From positions 1,798,001-1,862,000 of the forward strand of contig NC_014934.1 in assembly GCF_000186265.1 (NCBI RefSeq): a stretch of 64,000 nt of DNA, read 5' to 3'. This document shows, piece after piece, positions 55,601-64,000 of the stretch. This DNA is from Cellulophaga algicola DSM 14237. GTDB lineage: Bacteria > Bacteroidota > Bacteroidia > Flavobacteriales > Flavobacteriaceae. Within the stretch, counting starts at the first letter, position 1, and each line of letters opens with the position of its first letter. Made by a program: the position numbers and the translations under genes. The notes beneath the pieces were generated by a model. It had not been told where the DNA came from. It worked only from the letters and a program-made list of their open reading frames with translations, and made no database searches.

Positions 55601-56870
55601 GTTTTTTACTGCCTAATACATTAACAATAGCAAAGCTTAGAAATCCAGGTATTACCCACCCCATATTGTATTTGCTTAATGGGATAAGTTCTTCAAGAAA
55701 GATTACTTCATTATCATACCCTATAGTACTTAAAAAATCTGGGATACTAAAAATTGCCGTTACGATAACAACACTTCTAAAAACTAGTGTAGACGCATAT
55801 TTTTCGGGTAGAATATTAAGCAAGATTAGCACTATAGTAATGGGATAGATAAACATTAATGCTGGCAAAGCCACATTAACGATGTATGCTACATTAAATT
55901 GTCCCATAACTACACCTAAAACACAACCTAAGACTGCTGTAATGATATAGGCTATTTGAGAATCATTAAACAAATGCCTAATAAAATCGGAGGTTCCTGT
56001 GACGATACCTACGGCTGTGGTAAAGCATGCAAGACTCACTAAGATGCTCAAAAATAGATTTGCAGTACTTCCTAAGGTTTTTATACTAATACTATTTAAG
56101 AGTGCGGTTCGGGTAATGTCTGCATCAAACTGATTGTGCATTACCGCTCCCGTAAATATAAGTCCTGCGTAGATAACAAATAAGGCAATACCAGCTAACC
56201 AGCCAGCTTTTCGTATTAGAACTCGTTTTTCTTCAAATGTCTTTTCTTTATTACTGATATTTACAGAAACGATAATTACACCTCCTACCACAACAGCACC
56301 TATAGCATCAAATGTTTGATAGCCTTCCAATATTCCGTAGGTGAATGGGTTATCAAAATGCGTAGTTCCAAAATTAAAATCGAAATAAAATACGGTGATG
56401 CCTATAATGGCTAATAAAATAAGGATGATGGCCGGAGTTAGGACCTTTCCTAAAATATTTAAGAGCTTAGATCTGTTCATTACAAAAATAAACACCAAGG
56501 AAAAGTAGATAATACTGGTGACGATGTAAGGAGAGTCAAAGAAAGGCTGTACTGCTATTTCATGCGTTACAGATGCTGTTCTAGGGGAAGGTAAACTTAC
56601 TGAGATTGCATAAATTAAAATGGAATACATTAAGCTAAAGGTGCGGGACACTTTCTTTCCAAAATCGAATATGGTACCTTGAATTTTAGCGTGGGCTAAA
56701 ATTCCAAATAAAGGGATAAGGACAGCAGATAAGCAAAAGCCTAAAGCCACTAACCACCACATGTTCCCAGACTGGAATCCTAGAAGTGGGGGGAATATTA
56801 AATTACCAGCTCCAAAAAATAAAGAGAAAAGAGCAAAGGCTGTTACTAAGGTTTCTTTAGTATTCTGCAT
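55587..56870 (-). CDS. brnQ: Branched-chain amino acid transporter (LIVCS family)
   Basis: A 427-residue sodium-coupled carrier for Leu, Ile and Val with twelve membrane helices. Typical segments are ALFSLFFGAGNLIFPPLLG in helix 1, YAISVSLPSPRTASVTHEIAVQPF, and GYQTFDAIGAVVVGG in the middle. I use the ATG at 56870; a TTG two codons upstream is less likely. A near-consensus TATCTTTC lies about 20 bp upstream. It is a single gene. Confidence 0.93.
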   Translation of the reverse strand: MQNTKETLVTAFALFSLFFGAGNLIFPPLLGFQSGNMWWLVALGFCLSAVLIPLFGILAHAKIQGTIFDFGKKVSRTFSLMYSILIYAISVSLPSPRTASVTHEIAVQPFFDSPYIVTSIIYFSLVFIFVMNRSKLLNILGKVLTPAIILILLAIIGITVFYFDFNFGTTHFDNPFTYGILEGYQTFDAIGAVVVGGVIIVSVNISNKEKTFEEKRVLIRKAGWLAGIALFVIYAGLIFTGAVMHNQFDADITRTALLNSISIKTLGSTANLFLSILVSLACFTTAVGIVTGTSDFIRHLFNDSQIAYIITAVLGCVLGVVMGQFNVAYIVNVALPALMFIYPITIVLILLNILPEKYASTLVFRSVVIVTAIFSIPDFLSTIGYDNEVIFLEELIPLSKYNMGWVIPGFLSFAIVNVLGSKKPIHE

Positions 56871-57132
56871 GATCAACTAAAATAAAGGAGGAAAGATACT
56901 AGAAAATATATTAGTTTCGCAGTGTATTTTATCGATGATTTAAGTATTTAGACGAATAAATGTGCGTTTTATCATTTTCGTAAAAAAATAATAGCGTGGT
57001 ATTCAATAAAACACTAAGAACATCGTTCTAACTACAGAGCAATTACAAAATGTTTTTGCGACCCAATTTTATAACAATCATTTGCAATACTATAAGTTCC
57101 CAAAGCTTACGTGCATCATAAAAAACTAAACT

Positions 57133-57387
57133 ATGAAGAAAGTAATTTCTAGCTGCGGCTCAAGATTTAACGCCTTTTGCTGCTCTATTTTCGGACATCA
57201 TTATACCATGTCTAGAAAAGTAACTTCTCATATTAAAGAATACAAATGTCTTCATTGTGAAAAACAAGTGACTACAGATGCTAATGGAAAATTAGCACGC
57301 TTAACCCCTGAAATGCAAGATATTAATGCAGCTTTAGAACATATATATCAAAAAAGACATTCAACGTCACACCAACAGGTGGCGTAA
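57133..57387 (+). CDS. Small Cys/His-rich protein (possible zinc ribbon)
   Basis: An 84-residue protein I do not recognise with certainty. It has a cysteine-rich start (SSCGSRFNAFCCSIFGHH), then YKCLHCEKQV, so a CC-IFGHH plus CLHC set could bind one zinc ion. The second half (LARLTPEMQDINAALEHIYQKRH) is helical. The CxIFGH ... CxxC layout recalls small DUF1660-like zinc proteins. It stands alone between brnQ (divergent) and thiL (convergent), without a consensus promoter. Confidence 0.6.
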   Translation: MKKVISSCGSRFNAFCCSIFGHHYTMSRKVTSHIKEYKCLHCEKQVTTDANGKLARLTPEMQDINAALEHIYQKRHSTSHQQVA

Positions 57388-57531
57388 TTTATGCTTGGCA
57401 AATGAATTTCAGCCCTAAATGGCTTAGAAATTTAAAAGTAATTCCTGATTATATTCGATACTTTGTTTTTCGTCTTGTGCCCTAAGACTTTACAAAGATA
57501 TGTCGTTTATTCTCGGGAATTCTTCTTTTTA

Positions 57532-58578
57532 CTATGCTCCAAATGAGTTCCAGCCCTGAGCGGTTAATCCAATTTTTGACCCGCTTCTCGTAACCATATT
57601 TGCGCCTAAACTCTTGTCGGTCATATGACCAATAACAGTCAGGTTAGGATTTCCTTTTATTTTATCAAAGTCTTCTTGATCTACGGTGAATAACAGTTCG
57701 TAATCTTCGCCACCACTTAAGGCTACAAGAGTACTGTCTATTCCAAATTCTTCACAAGAAGAAATAACGGTAGGATCTAAAGGTATTTTATCTTCATATA
57801 AATCACAACCAACTTGGCTCTGCTTGCATAAATGTAATACTTCAGAAGAAAGACCGTCACTAATATCAATCATTGAAGTTGGTTTAACTTCTAGTTTTTC
57901 TAACAATTCTACAATATCTTTTCGTGCTTCTGGCTTTAATTGTCGCTCAATAATATAGGAATACGGTTCTAAATCTGGCTGGCTGTTAGGGTTAACTTTA
58001 TAGACTTCTTTTTCGCGTTCAAGAACCTGGAGCCCCATATAAGCGCCGCCTATATCGCCAGTAACCACTAATAAATCATTTGGTTTAGCGCCATTTCGGT
58101 AGGTAATATCAGCCTCATTGGCAACCCCAACAGCGGTTACGCTAATTAATAAACCTGTTTTTGATGAGGTAGTGTCTCCGCCTACAAGATCTACATTGTA
58201 TGTTTTTGTAGCTAATTCTATGCCTGCATAAAGTTCTTCCAAAGCTTCTAAAGGAAACCTGTTTGATACAGCTACCGAAACCGTAATTTGGGTAGGAATC
58301 GCATTCATAGCGTAGATATCAGATAAATTAACCATAATAGCCTTGTAGCCTAAATGTTTTAAAGGCATATAGCTCAAATCAAAGTGCACGCCTTCAATTA
58401 ATAAATCAGTAGAAAGAATAGTCTTTTTATCTTTCAAATCAAGTACTGCGGCATCATCACCAATAGCTTTAAGTGTTGATTCTTGTTTGCTTTCAAACGA
58501 TTTTGTTAAATGTTCTATTAAACCAAACTCGCCCAATTCTTCTAACGAAGTTTTTTTCTGATTTTTATCTTCTATCAT
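57532..58578 (-). CDS. thiL: Thiamine-monophosphate kinase
   Basis: A 348-residue enzyme phosphorylating thiamine monophosphate to the diphosphate cofactor. Motifs: AIGDDAAVLD, STDLLIEGVHFDLSY, VNLSDIYAMNAIPTQ, LVGGDTTSS, VTGDIGGAYMGLQVL and MIDISDGLSSEVLHLC, all as in ThiL of the PurM-like fold. I start it at the ATG at 58578, right after an exact -7 element; the ATG at 58593 lies upstream of that element. The transcript is probably leaderless or almost so. No other thi genes are nearby. Confidence 0.94.
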   Translation of the reverse strand: MIEDKNQKKTSLEELGEFGLIEHLTKSFESKQESTLKAIGDDAAVLDLKDKKTILSTDLLIEGVHFDLSYMPLKHLGYKAIMVNLSDIYAMNAIPTQITVSVAVSNRFPLEALEELYAGIELATKTYNVDLVGGDTTSSKTGLLISVTAVGVANEADITYRNGAKPNDLLVVTGDIGGAYMGLQVLEREKEVYKVNPNSQPDLEPYSYIIERQLKPEARKDIVELLEKLEVKPTSMIDISDGLSSEVLHLCKQSQVGCDLYEDKIPLDPTVISSCEEFGIDSTLVALSGGEDYELLFTVDQEDFDKIKGNPNLTVIGHMTDKSLGANMVTRSGSKIGLTAQGWNSFGA

Positions 58579-58582
58579 GCTG

Positions 58583-58590
58583 CAAAAGTA
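58583..58590 (-). promoter_or_regulatory. -7 element TACTTTTG for thiL
   Basis: An exact TAnnTTTG on the minus strand, only 4 bp before the thiL ATG, so transcription would begin at or next to the start codon. Confidence 0.55.
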
Positions 58591-58662
58591 CATAGTATTC
58601 CCTTAAAATGAAATGCTTTACGGATAAAGTGATGCGTTAAATTGATTATAATTGCCGCTATA

Positions 58663-58680
58663 GATAATCATTATGTTATC
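58663..58680. promoter_or_regulatory. Fur-box-like sequence between thiL and sufA
   Basis: GATAATCATTATGTTATC contains GATAAT-C-ATTAT-like hexamers resembling a Fur box and outer arms GATAA/TTATC. It lies about 50 bp upstream of the sufA -7 element. AT-rich DNA makes chance matches common, so this is tentative. Confidence 0.25.
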
Positions 58681-58728
58681 ATGCATTATATAAATGTTAG
58701 TTAACATAGAAAAAAGCGACATATACCT

Positions 58729-58736
58729 TATATTTG
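58729..58736 (+). promoter_or_regulatory. -7 element TATATTTG for the suf operon
   Basis: An exact TAnnTTTG, 29 bp before the sufA ATG. No clear -33 TTTG. Confidence 0.6.
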
Positions 58737-58765
58737 TATAATTATTTAGAATAAATCCAATTAAT

Positions 58766-59095
58766 ATGATTCAAGTATCGGAGACGGCAAAAAAAAGAGT
58801 GATTTTGCTTATGGAAGATGAGGGTTTCGATGCAACTAAAGACTATGTACGCGTTGGCGTAAAGAGTGGGGGTTGCAGCGGACTATCTTACGAGCTAAAA
58901 TTTGATGATAAAATAGGGGAAACGGATAAAGTTTTTGAAGACAATAATGTTAGAATTATCGTTGAGAAAAAAAGTTTTCTTTATTTGGCAGGAACAGTAT
59001 TAGAATATTCAGGAGGACTAAACGGTAAGGGTTTTGTATTTAACAACCCTAATGCACAGCGTACTTGCGGTTGTGGAGAAAGTTTTTCATTATAG
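58766..59095 (+). CDS. sufA: Fe-S cluster carrier protein of the HesB/IscA/SufA family
   Basis: A 109-residue A-type carrier that takes Fe-S clusters from SufBCD to apoproteins. The three ligand cysteines are C37 (KSGGCSGLSYEL), C101 and C103 (TCGCGESF). Length and spacing are those of SufA/IscA. It is the first gene of sufA-sufB-sufC-sufD, 63 bp upstream of sufB. Confidence 0.94.
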   Translation: MIQVSETAKKRVILLMEDEGFDATKDYVRVGVKSGGCSGLSYELKFDDKIGETDKVFEDNNVRIIVEKKSFLYLAGTVLEYSGGLNGKGFVFNNPNAQRTCGCGESFSL

Positions 59096-59158
59096 ACTAA
59101 GTTTAGAATAGATAGATTAGAAAATTAAATTTCCCTTAGGGGGAAGTAAAACGGGCTT

Positions 59159-60604
59159 ATGGCATATACAGAAGAAGAGCTAAAAAAAGAATTGGAAACC
59201 AAAGAGTATGAATATGGTTTTTATACAGATATAGAGTCAGATACATTCCCAATCGGATTAAGTGAAGATATTGTTCGTGCTATTTCAAAAAAGAAAAACG
59301 AACCACAGTGGATGACCGATTGGCGTATTGAAGCGTATCGTGTTTGGGAAAAAATGGAAGAACCAGAATGGGCAAACGTTCATTATACTAAACCAGATTT
59401 CCAGGCAATATCTTATTATTCAGCTCCAAAAAAAGCAGATCCTAATAAATCTTTGGACGATGTAGATCCGGAGTTATTAGAAATGTACAAGAAATTAGGA
59501 ATTTCTGTTGATGAGCAAAAAAAACTGCAAAATGTTGCTGTTGATATTGTAGTGGATTCTGTTTCTGTTGCGACAACGTTTAAAAAGACATTAGGTGAAA
59601 AGGGAATTATCTTTATGCCTATCTCTGAAGCAATTATAGAACACCCAGAATTGGTTAAAAAATATATGGGTTCTATTGTTCCAACAACAGATAATTTTTA
59701 TGCAGCATTAAATTCAGCTGTATTTACAGATGGTAGTTTCTGTTACATTCCAAAAGGCGTACGTTGCCCAATGGAATTATCAACATATTTTAGAATCAAT
59801 CAAGCAGGTACAGGTCAGTTCGAAAGAACTTTAGTCATTGCAGATGAAAGTAGTTATGTTTCCTATTTAGAGGGTTGTACTGCTCCATCGCGTGATGAAA
59901 ACCAATTACACGCCGCTGTTGTAGAGCTTATTGCTTTAGATAATGCTGAAATTAAATATTCTACCGTACAAAACTGGTTCCCTGGGAATAAAGAGGGTAA
60001 AGGTGGTGTTTATAACTTCGTGACTAAAAGAGCTTTGTGCGAGAAAAATGCAAAAGTTTCTTGGACACAAGTAGAGACTGGTTCTGCAGTAACTTGGAAG
60101 TATCCTTCTTGTATTTTAAAAGGAGATAATTCTATCGGAGAATTTTATTCTATTGCAGTAACGAATAACTACCAGCAAGCAGATACGGGAACTAAAATGA
60201 TTCACTTAGGGAAAAATACTAGAAGTACTATTATTTCTAAGGGTATTTCTGCGGGGAAATCTCAAAACAGTTACCGTGGTTTAGTGCAGGTAAGTAGTAG
60301 AGCAGATAATGCGCGTAATTTCTCGCAGTGTGATTCGCTTTTGATGGGGAATGAATGTGGTGCACACACATTTCCATATATTGAAGTAAAGAATAAAACT
60401 GCGCAGATAGAACATGAAGCTACGACTAGTAAAATTGGTGAAGATCAATTATTCTATTGCAACCAAAGAGGGATACCTACAGAAAAAGCAATTGCATTAA
60501 TTGTAAATGGTTTTAGTAAAGAGGTGTTGAATAAGTTGCCAATGGAATTTGCTGTTGAAGCGCAGAAACTATTGGAAATTAGTTTAGAAGGCTCAGTAGG
60601 ATAA
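59159..60604 (+). CDS. sufB: Fe-S cluster assembly scaffold subunit SufB
   Basis: A 481-residue beta-helix scaffold protein on which clusters form together with SufC and SufD. Recognised from the conserved [62 protein letters not shown] and [20 protein letters not shown], the last containing the conserved Cys and His/Glu used in cluster building. Full length. Located between sufA and sufC. Confidence 0.97.
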   Translation: MAYTEEELKKELETKEYEYGFYTDIESDTFPIGLSEDIVRAISKKKNEPQWMTDWRIEAYRVWEKMEEPEWANVHYTKPDFQAISYYSAPKKADPNKSLDDVDPELLEMYKKLGISVDEQKKLQNVAVDIVVDSVSVATTFKKTLGEKGIIFMPISEAIIEHPELVKKYMGSIVPTTDNFYAALNSAVFTDGSFCYIPKGVRCPMELSTYFRINQAGTGQFERTLVIADESSYVSYLEGCTAPSRDENQLHAAVVELIALDNAEIKYSTVQNWFPGNKEGKGGVYNFVTKRALCEKNAKVSWTQVETGSAVTWKYPSCILKGDNSIGEFYSIAVTNNYQQADTGTKMIHLGKNTRSTIISKGISAGKSQNSYRGLVQVSSRADNARNFSQCDSLLMGNECGAHTFPYIEVKNKTAQIEHEATTSKIGEDQLFYCNQRGIPTEKAIALIVNGFSKEVLNKLPMEFAVEAQKLLEISLEGSVG

Positions 60605-60640
60605 AAAATAATTAGAAAAAGATATTAAATCACAATCAGG

Positions 60641-61399
60641 ATGTTACAAATAAAAAACCTACATGCAAGTGTAGAAGGTAAAGAAATCTTAAGAGGAATT
60701 AACTTAGAAGTTAAAGCAGGAGAAGTTCATGCAATTATGGGGCCTAATGGTTCTGGTAAGAGCACCTTGTCTTCTGTAATTGCTGGTAAAGAAGAGTTTG
60801 AGGTTACGGAAGGTCAAGTTATTTTAGAAGGTGAAGATTTAGAAGATGTTTCTCCAGAAGAAAGAGCACATAAAGGTATTTTTCTTTCTTTCCAATATCC
60901 TGTAGAAATTCCAGGAGTATCGGTTACTAACTTCATGAAAACCGCAATTAACGAAGGACGTAAGGCTAAAGGATTAGAAGATATGCCAGCAAAAGATATG
61001 CTGAAATTGATTCGTGAAAAATCTGAAATGTTAGAAATAGACCGTAAGTTCTTATCACGATCGTTAAACCAAGGTTTTTCTGGTGGAGAGAAGAAGCGTA
61101 ATGAAATTTTTCAAATGGCAATGTTAGAACCAAAATTAGCCATCTTAGATGAAACTGATTCTGGTTTAGATATTGATGCGTTACGTATTGTAGCAAGTGG
61201 TGTTAATAAACTAAAAAGTAAAGACAACGCAGTAATCTTAATTACACACTACCAACGTTTATTAGACTATATCATTCCTGATTTTGTGCACGTTTTGCAC
61301 AATGGTAAAATAGTTAAGTCTGGCGGTAAAGAATTAGCGTTAGAATTAGAGGAAAAAGGATACGATTGGATTAAAAATGAAAATGAAGAGGTAGTTTAA
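60641..61399 (+). CDS. sufC: Fe-S assembly ATPase SufC
   Basis: A 252-residue ABC-type ATPase of the SufBC2D complex; soluble, not a transporter. Walker A GPNGSGKST is at 34-42, a Q-loop in SFQYP, the ABC signature FSGGEKKR at 146-153 (with the SufC-specific EKKR), Walker B LAILDETDSGLD at 166-177, and the H-loop in ILITHYQRLL. ATP turnover drives shape changes of SufB/SufD. It is 36 bp after sufB. Confidence 0.97.
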   Translation: MLQIKNLHASVEGKEILRGINLEVKAGEVHAIMGPNGSGKSTLSSVIAGKEEFEVTEGQVILEGEDLEDVSPEERAHKGIFLSFQYPVEIPGVSVTNFMKTAINEGRKAKGLEDMPAKDMLKLIREKSEMLEIDRKFLSRSLNQGFSGGEKKRNEIFQMAMLEPKLAILDETDSGLDIDALRIVASGVNKLKSKDNAVILITHYQRLLDYIIPDFVHVLHNGKIVKSGGKELALELEEKGYDWIKNENEEVV

Positions 61400-61472
61400 A
61401 AAAGTACCTAGTACAAAGTAATAAGGCCATCGTACTTATATACTTAATACTCCCTACTTAAAACTTATAATA

Positions 61473-62789
61473 ATGGATTTAAAAGATAAATTAATTTCTT
61501 CATTTATGGCTTTTGAGAACAATGTTGATGTAGATCATCCTGTTCACGAAGTACGCTCAGAAGCAATGAAGAATTTTGAGACAAAAGGTTTTCCTTCTAA
61601 AAAGGATGAAGCTTGGAAGTACACTTCTTTAAATGGCTTGCAGAAAATAGATTTCAGTATTTTTCCTAAAGAGGTAAATGCTTTAGAGTATAGAGAGGTT
61701 AAAAAATACTTTATCAATGAAATTGACACCTATAAAATTGTATTTATAGATGGTATTTTTAGCTCTAATTTATCTGAAACTACGCATGACGGTGTTGATA
61801 TTTGTTTAATGAGTTCGGCTTTAAATAAGCCAATGTACAAGCAAATCATCGATGTGTATTTTAATAAAATAGCGTCAAAAGACGAGTCGCTTACCACGTT
61901 AAATACTGCATTTAGTAAAGAGGGAGCTTATATTTATATCCCGAAAAACAAAATGCCTAAAAAGCCTATCGAAATATTACATTTCGCAACAGGTAATGAA
62001 GCTTCTTTAATGTTACAACCGCGTAACTTAATTATTGTAGAAGAGCATGCTGAGGTTCAAATTATAGAACGTCATCAAAGTTTAACCTCAAATGAAGTGT
62101 TGACCAATTGCGTTACTGAAATTTTTGCAGCTAAAAGTGCTATTGTAGACTATTATAAAGTTCAGAATGATGACGCTAATGCATCATTAATAGATAATAC
62201 CTATATTGATCAGAAAGATAAAAGTGATGTAAAAGTACACACGTTTAGCTTTGGAGGAAAGTTAACAAGAAACAATCTTAATTTCTATCAGAATGGTGAG
62301 TATATAGATTCTACCATGAAAGGAGTTACTATTTTGGGTGATAAACAACATGTGGATCATCATACGTTAGTACATCATATAGAACCTAATTGTGAAAGTC
62401 ACCAAGATTATAAGGGTATTTATAATGATAGCTCTACTGGTGTTTTTAATGGGAAAATTATTGTAGAAAAATTAGCGCAAAAAACCAATGCTTTTCAGCA
62501 GAATAATAATATTTTAATTAGTGATAAGGCGTCCATCAATACAAAACCTCAATTAGAGATTTTTGCAGATGATGTTAAGTGTTCTCACGGTTGTACTATT
62601 GGCCAGCTAGATGAAGATGCTTTATTCTATTTACAGTCTCGTGGTATTCCTAAAAAGGAAGCTAGTGCCTTATTAATGTATGCTTTTGCGAATAATGTTT
62701 TAGAAAGCGTTCGTATTCCAGAATTAAAAATTAGAATTAATAAACTGATTGCAAATAAATTAGGGGTTAATCTTGGGTTTGATTTGTAG
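61473..62789 (+). CDS. sufD: Fe-S cluster assembly subunit SufD
   Basis: A 438-residue paralogue of SufB that pairs with it in the SufBC2D complex. The N-terminal region includes FPSKKDEAWKYTSL, the usual SufD start. The core beta-helix has HHTLVHHIEPNCESHQDYKGI and the conserved histidine region. The C-terminus carries DVKCSHGCTIGQLDEDALFYLQSRGI. All are typical. It is 73 bp after sufC and closes the sufABCD transcript at a strong hairpin. Confidence 0.96.
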   Translation: MDLKDKLISSFMAFENNVDVDHPVHEVRSEAMKNFETKGFPSKKDEAWKYTSLNGLQKIDFSIFPKEVNALEYREVKKYFINEIDTYKIVFIDGIFSSNLSETTHDGVDICLMSSALNKPMYKQIIDVYFNKIASKDESLTTLNTAFSKEGAYIYIPKNKMPKKPIEILHFATGNEASLMLQPRNLIIVEEHAEVQIIERHQSLTSNEVLTNCVTEIFAAKSAIVDYYKVQNDDANASLIDNTYIDQKDKSDVKVHTFSFGGKLTRNNLNFYQNGEYIDSTMKGVTILGDKQHVDHHTLVHHIEPNCESHQDYKGIYNDSSTGVFNGKIIVEKLAQKTNAFQQNNNILISDKASINTKPQLEIFADDVKCSHGCTIGQLDEDALFYLQSRGIPKKEASALLMYAFANNVLESVRIPELKIRINKLIANKLGVNLGFDL

Positions 62790-62814
62790 TTGATATTTTA
62801 AAAATAACTAGTAT

Positions 62815-62848
62815 AAGCCTCGTATTTTGTTCTCAAAATGCGAGGCTT
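62815..62848 (+). terminator. Terminator after sufD
   Basis: A 15-bp stem AAGCCTCGTATTTTG / CAAAATGCGAGGCTT with one T-G pair, loop TTCT and a T-run. It separates sufABCD from sufS. Confidence 0.92.
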
Positions 62849-63057
62849 TTTGTTTGAGGAGTATTAGTTGAGTAGTTATATGAAAATTAGACGTCTCATG
62901 CGCTTTTTTTTTTCACCTTAGAAGATTCTATAGGCTTTGTTTTTTAATGCTAATTGGGGTGTAATTTTAACAGATGATGTTAAATTAGCGGTCCTTTTTT
63001 TGTGAGAAACAGTCTTATAAACCATTTAATTTTCAATGGATTCTAAGCTTTAGTCGG

Positions 63058-63065
63058 TATCTTTG
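63058..63065 (+). promoter_or_regulatory. -7 element TATCTTTG for sufS
   Basis: An exact TAnnTTTG, 18 bp before the sufS ATG. Together with the upstream terminator it shows that sufS has its own promoter. Confidence 0.6.
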
Positions 63066-63083
63066 TATTCAATTATTTGAGCT

Positions 63084-64000
63084 ATGATAGACGTTACTAA
63101 AATTCGAAAAGATTTTCCAATATTAAAGAGGGAAGTTAATGGAAAACCCTTGGTTTATCTTGATAATGCAGCAACATCACAAACACCGCAACAAGTTATT
63201 GATGTTATTGTAGACTATTACAGCAACTATAATGCAAATATTCACCGTGGCGTACATGCTTTATCTCAGGAAGCGACGGATAAATATGAGCAAGCAAGAA
63301 TAAAAATTCAAACACACTTTAATGCAGCGAAGGCGTACGAGGTTATTTTTACTTCGGGAACAACGCACAGTATTAATATTGTAGCCAACGGATTTTCTAC
63401 CTTATTAAAAAAAGGAGATGAGATTATTGTTTCGGCAATGGAGCACCATTCAAACATAGTGCCTTGGCAAATGCTTTGTGAGCGAACAGGTGCAATTCTA
63501 AAGGTTATCCCTATGAATTTAGAGGGAGAATTAATATTAGAGGATTATCATTCTATACTTTCTGATAAAACAAAACTTGTATTTTGTAATCATGTATCTA
63601 ATGCATTAGGGACCATAAACCCTATAAAAGAAATTATTGATGCTGCGCATAATGTTGGAGCCGCTGTATTAATTGATGGTGCACAGGCTGCACCACATAT
63701 TAAAGCAGATGTACAGGAATTAGGTGCTGATTTTTATACGGTATCTGCACACAAAATTTGTGGGCCAACTGGAGCGGGAATTTTATACGGAAAAGAAGAA
63801 TGGCTAAATAAATTGCCTCCCTACCAAGGTGGTGGAGAAATGATTGCAGAGGTTACTTTTGAAAAGACCACCTATGCAGATTTACCGCATAAATTTGAAG
63901 CAGGAACTCCTAATATTTGTGGCGGTATTGCAATGGCTGCAGGATTAGATTATATGAATGCCATAGGTTTTGATGAAATAGCAGCTTACGAGCATGAGCT
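63084..64000 (+). CDS. sufS: Cysteine desulfurase SufS, 3' part beyond the window
   Basis: The first 305 codons of a PLP-dependent class-V aminotransferase-fold cysteine desulfurase that supplies sulfur to SufBCD. Visible features are the N-terminal YLDNAATSQTP; NIHRGVHALSQEATDKYE, typical of the SufS/CsdA group; FTSGTTHSIN; EHHSNIVPW; LIDGAQAAPHIKAD; and the PLP-binding lysine K224 in SAHKICGPTGAG. The active-site Cys would lie past the right edge. The ATG at 63084 follows a consensus -7 element and matches the family start. Confidence 0.96.
   Translation, partial: MIDVTKIRKDFPILKREVNGKPLVYLDNAATSQTPQQVIDVIVDYYSNYNANIHRGVHALSQEATDKYEQARIKIQTHFNAAKAYEVIFTSGTTHSINIVANGFSTLLKKGDEIIVSAMEHHSNIVPWQMLCERTGAILKVIPMNLEGELILEDYHSILSDKTKLVFCNHVSNALGTINPIKEIIDAAHNVGAAVLIDGAQAAPHIKADVQELGADFYTVSAHKICGPTGAGILYGKEEWLNKLPPYQGGGEMIAEVTFEKTTYADLPHKFEAGTPNICGGIAMAAGLDYMNAIGFDEIAAYEHE

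Noticed and set aside
57402-57485. 27-codon open frame MNFSPKWLRNLKVIPDYI... after the small Cys/His protein
   Set aside because: Too short to support without homologues; no promoter or family evidence.

Overview
The window is a stretch of a Bacteroidota chromosome, almost certainly from the family Flavobacteriaceae; I cannot name the genus from sequence alone. The evidence is a SusC-type TonB receptor, a type IX secretion type-B adhesin with a SprF-like partner, a five-helix cytochrome b fumarate reductase/succinate dehydrogenase, flavobacterial DUF families (DUF6341, DUF6427, DUF4254, DUF6909), and repeated use of the Bacteroidota -7 promoter element TAnnTTTG instead of E. coli-type promoters. 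Base composition is AT-rich throughout and visibly more so between about 9 and 18.6 kb.

Layout. 1-2.65 kb: start of a SusC-like receptor gene, a DUF2064 protein and an autoregulated-looking TetR gene. 2.65-6.9 kb: GT9 glycosyltransferase, DUF4254, DUF6427, DUF6341 and purD. 6.9-23.1 kb: one leftward polysaccharide/O-antigen gene cluster. It runs from a Wzz-like protein through rfbBACD (dTDP-L-rhamnose), a Wzx flippase, four glycosyltransferases, two hexapeptide acyltransferases, two O-antigen polymerase/ligase-type membrane proteins and a WecA-like initiating transferase to a UDP-glucuronate decarboxylase-like enzyme. 23.1-27.6 kb: DUF6909, GH3-like adenylating enzyme, M23 peptidase and TatA.

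27.9-39.8 kb: a surface-protein cassette made of a 2947-residue repeat adhesin with a T9SS type-B C-terminal domain, a PorP/SprF protein and a TPR/PD40/OmpA protein. 39.6-42.2 kb: a rearranged junction. The end of the ompA-like gene, its terminator and the end of sdhB are present twice, and an intact IS1182-like element sits inside the terminator hairpin of the first copy. 42.0-45.6 kb: sdhCAB. 45.6-49.7 kb: a decayed cupin remnant, then DUF2721, cupin and a BNR/VPS10-like exported protein.

49.8-58.6 kb: aminopeptidase P, an amidohydrolase, fasciclin, MarC, a YfcC-type transporter, MiaE, BrnQ, a small Cys/His protein and ThiL. 58.7-64 kb: Fe-S cluster assembly genes sufA-sufB-sufC-sufD, a terminator, and sufS, which runs off the right edge.

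Functional links. The polysaccharide cluster encodes nearly a complete Wzx/Wzy pathway (sugar nucleotides, lipid-linked initiation, extension, flipping, polymerisation, length control). The adhesin, SprF and OmpA proteins look like one secreted and anchored surface unit. SufABCD and SufS supply Fe-S clusters needed, among others, by SdhB. The most unusual points are the IS-in-terminator duplication scar, the higher-order repeat architecture of the giant adhesin, a TetR promoter/operator that decides the gene start, a nucleoside-phosphorylase-like signature in DUF6909 and the cupin fossil.
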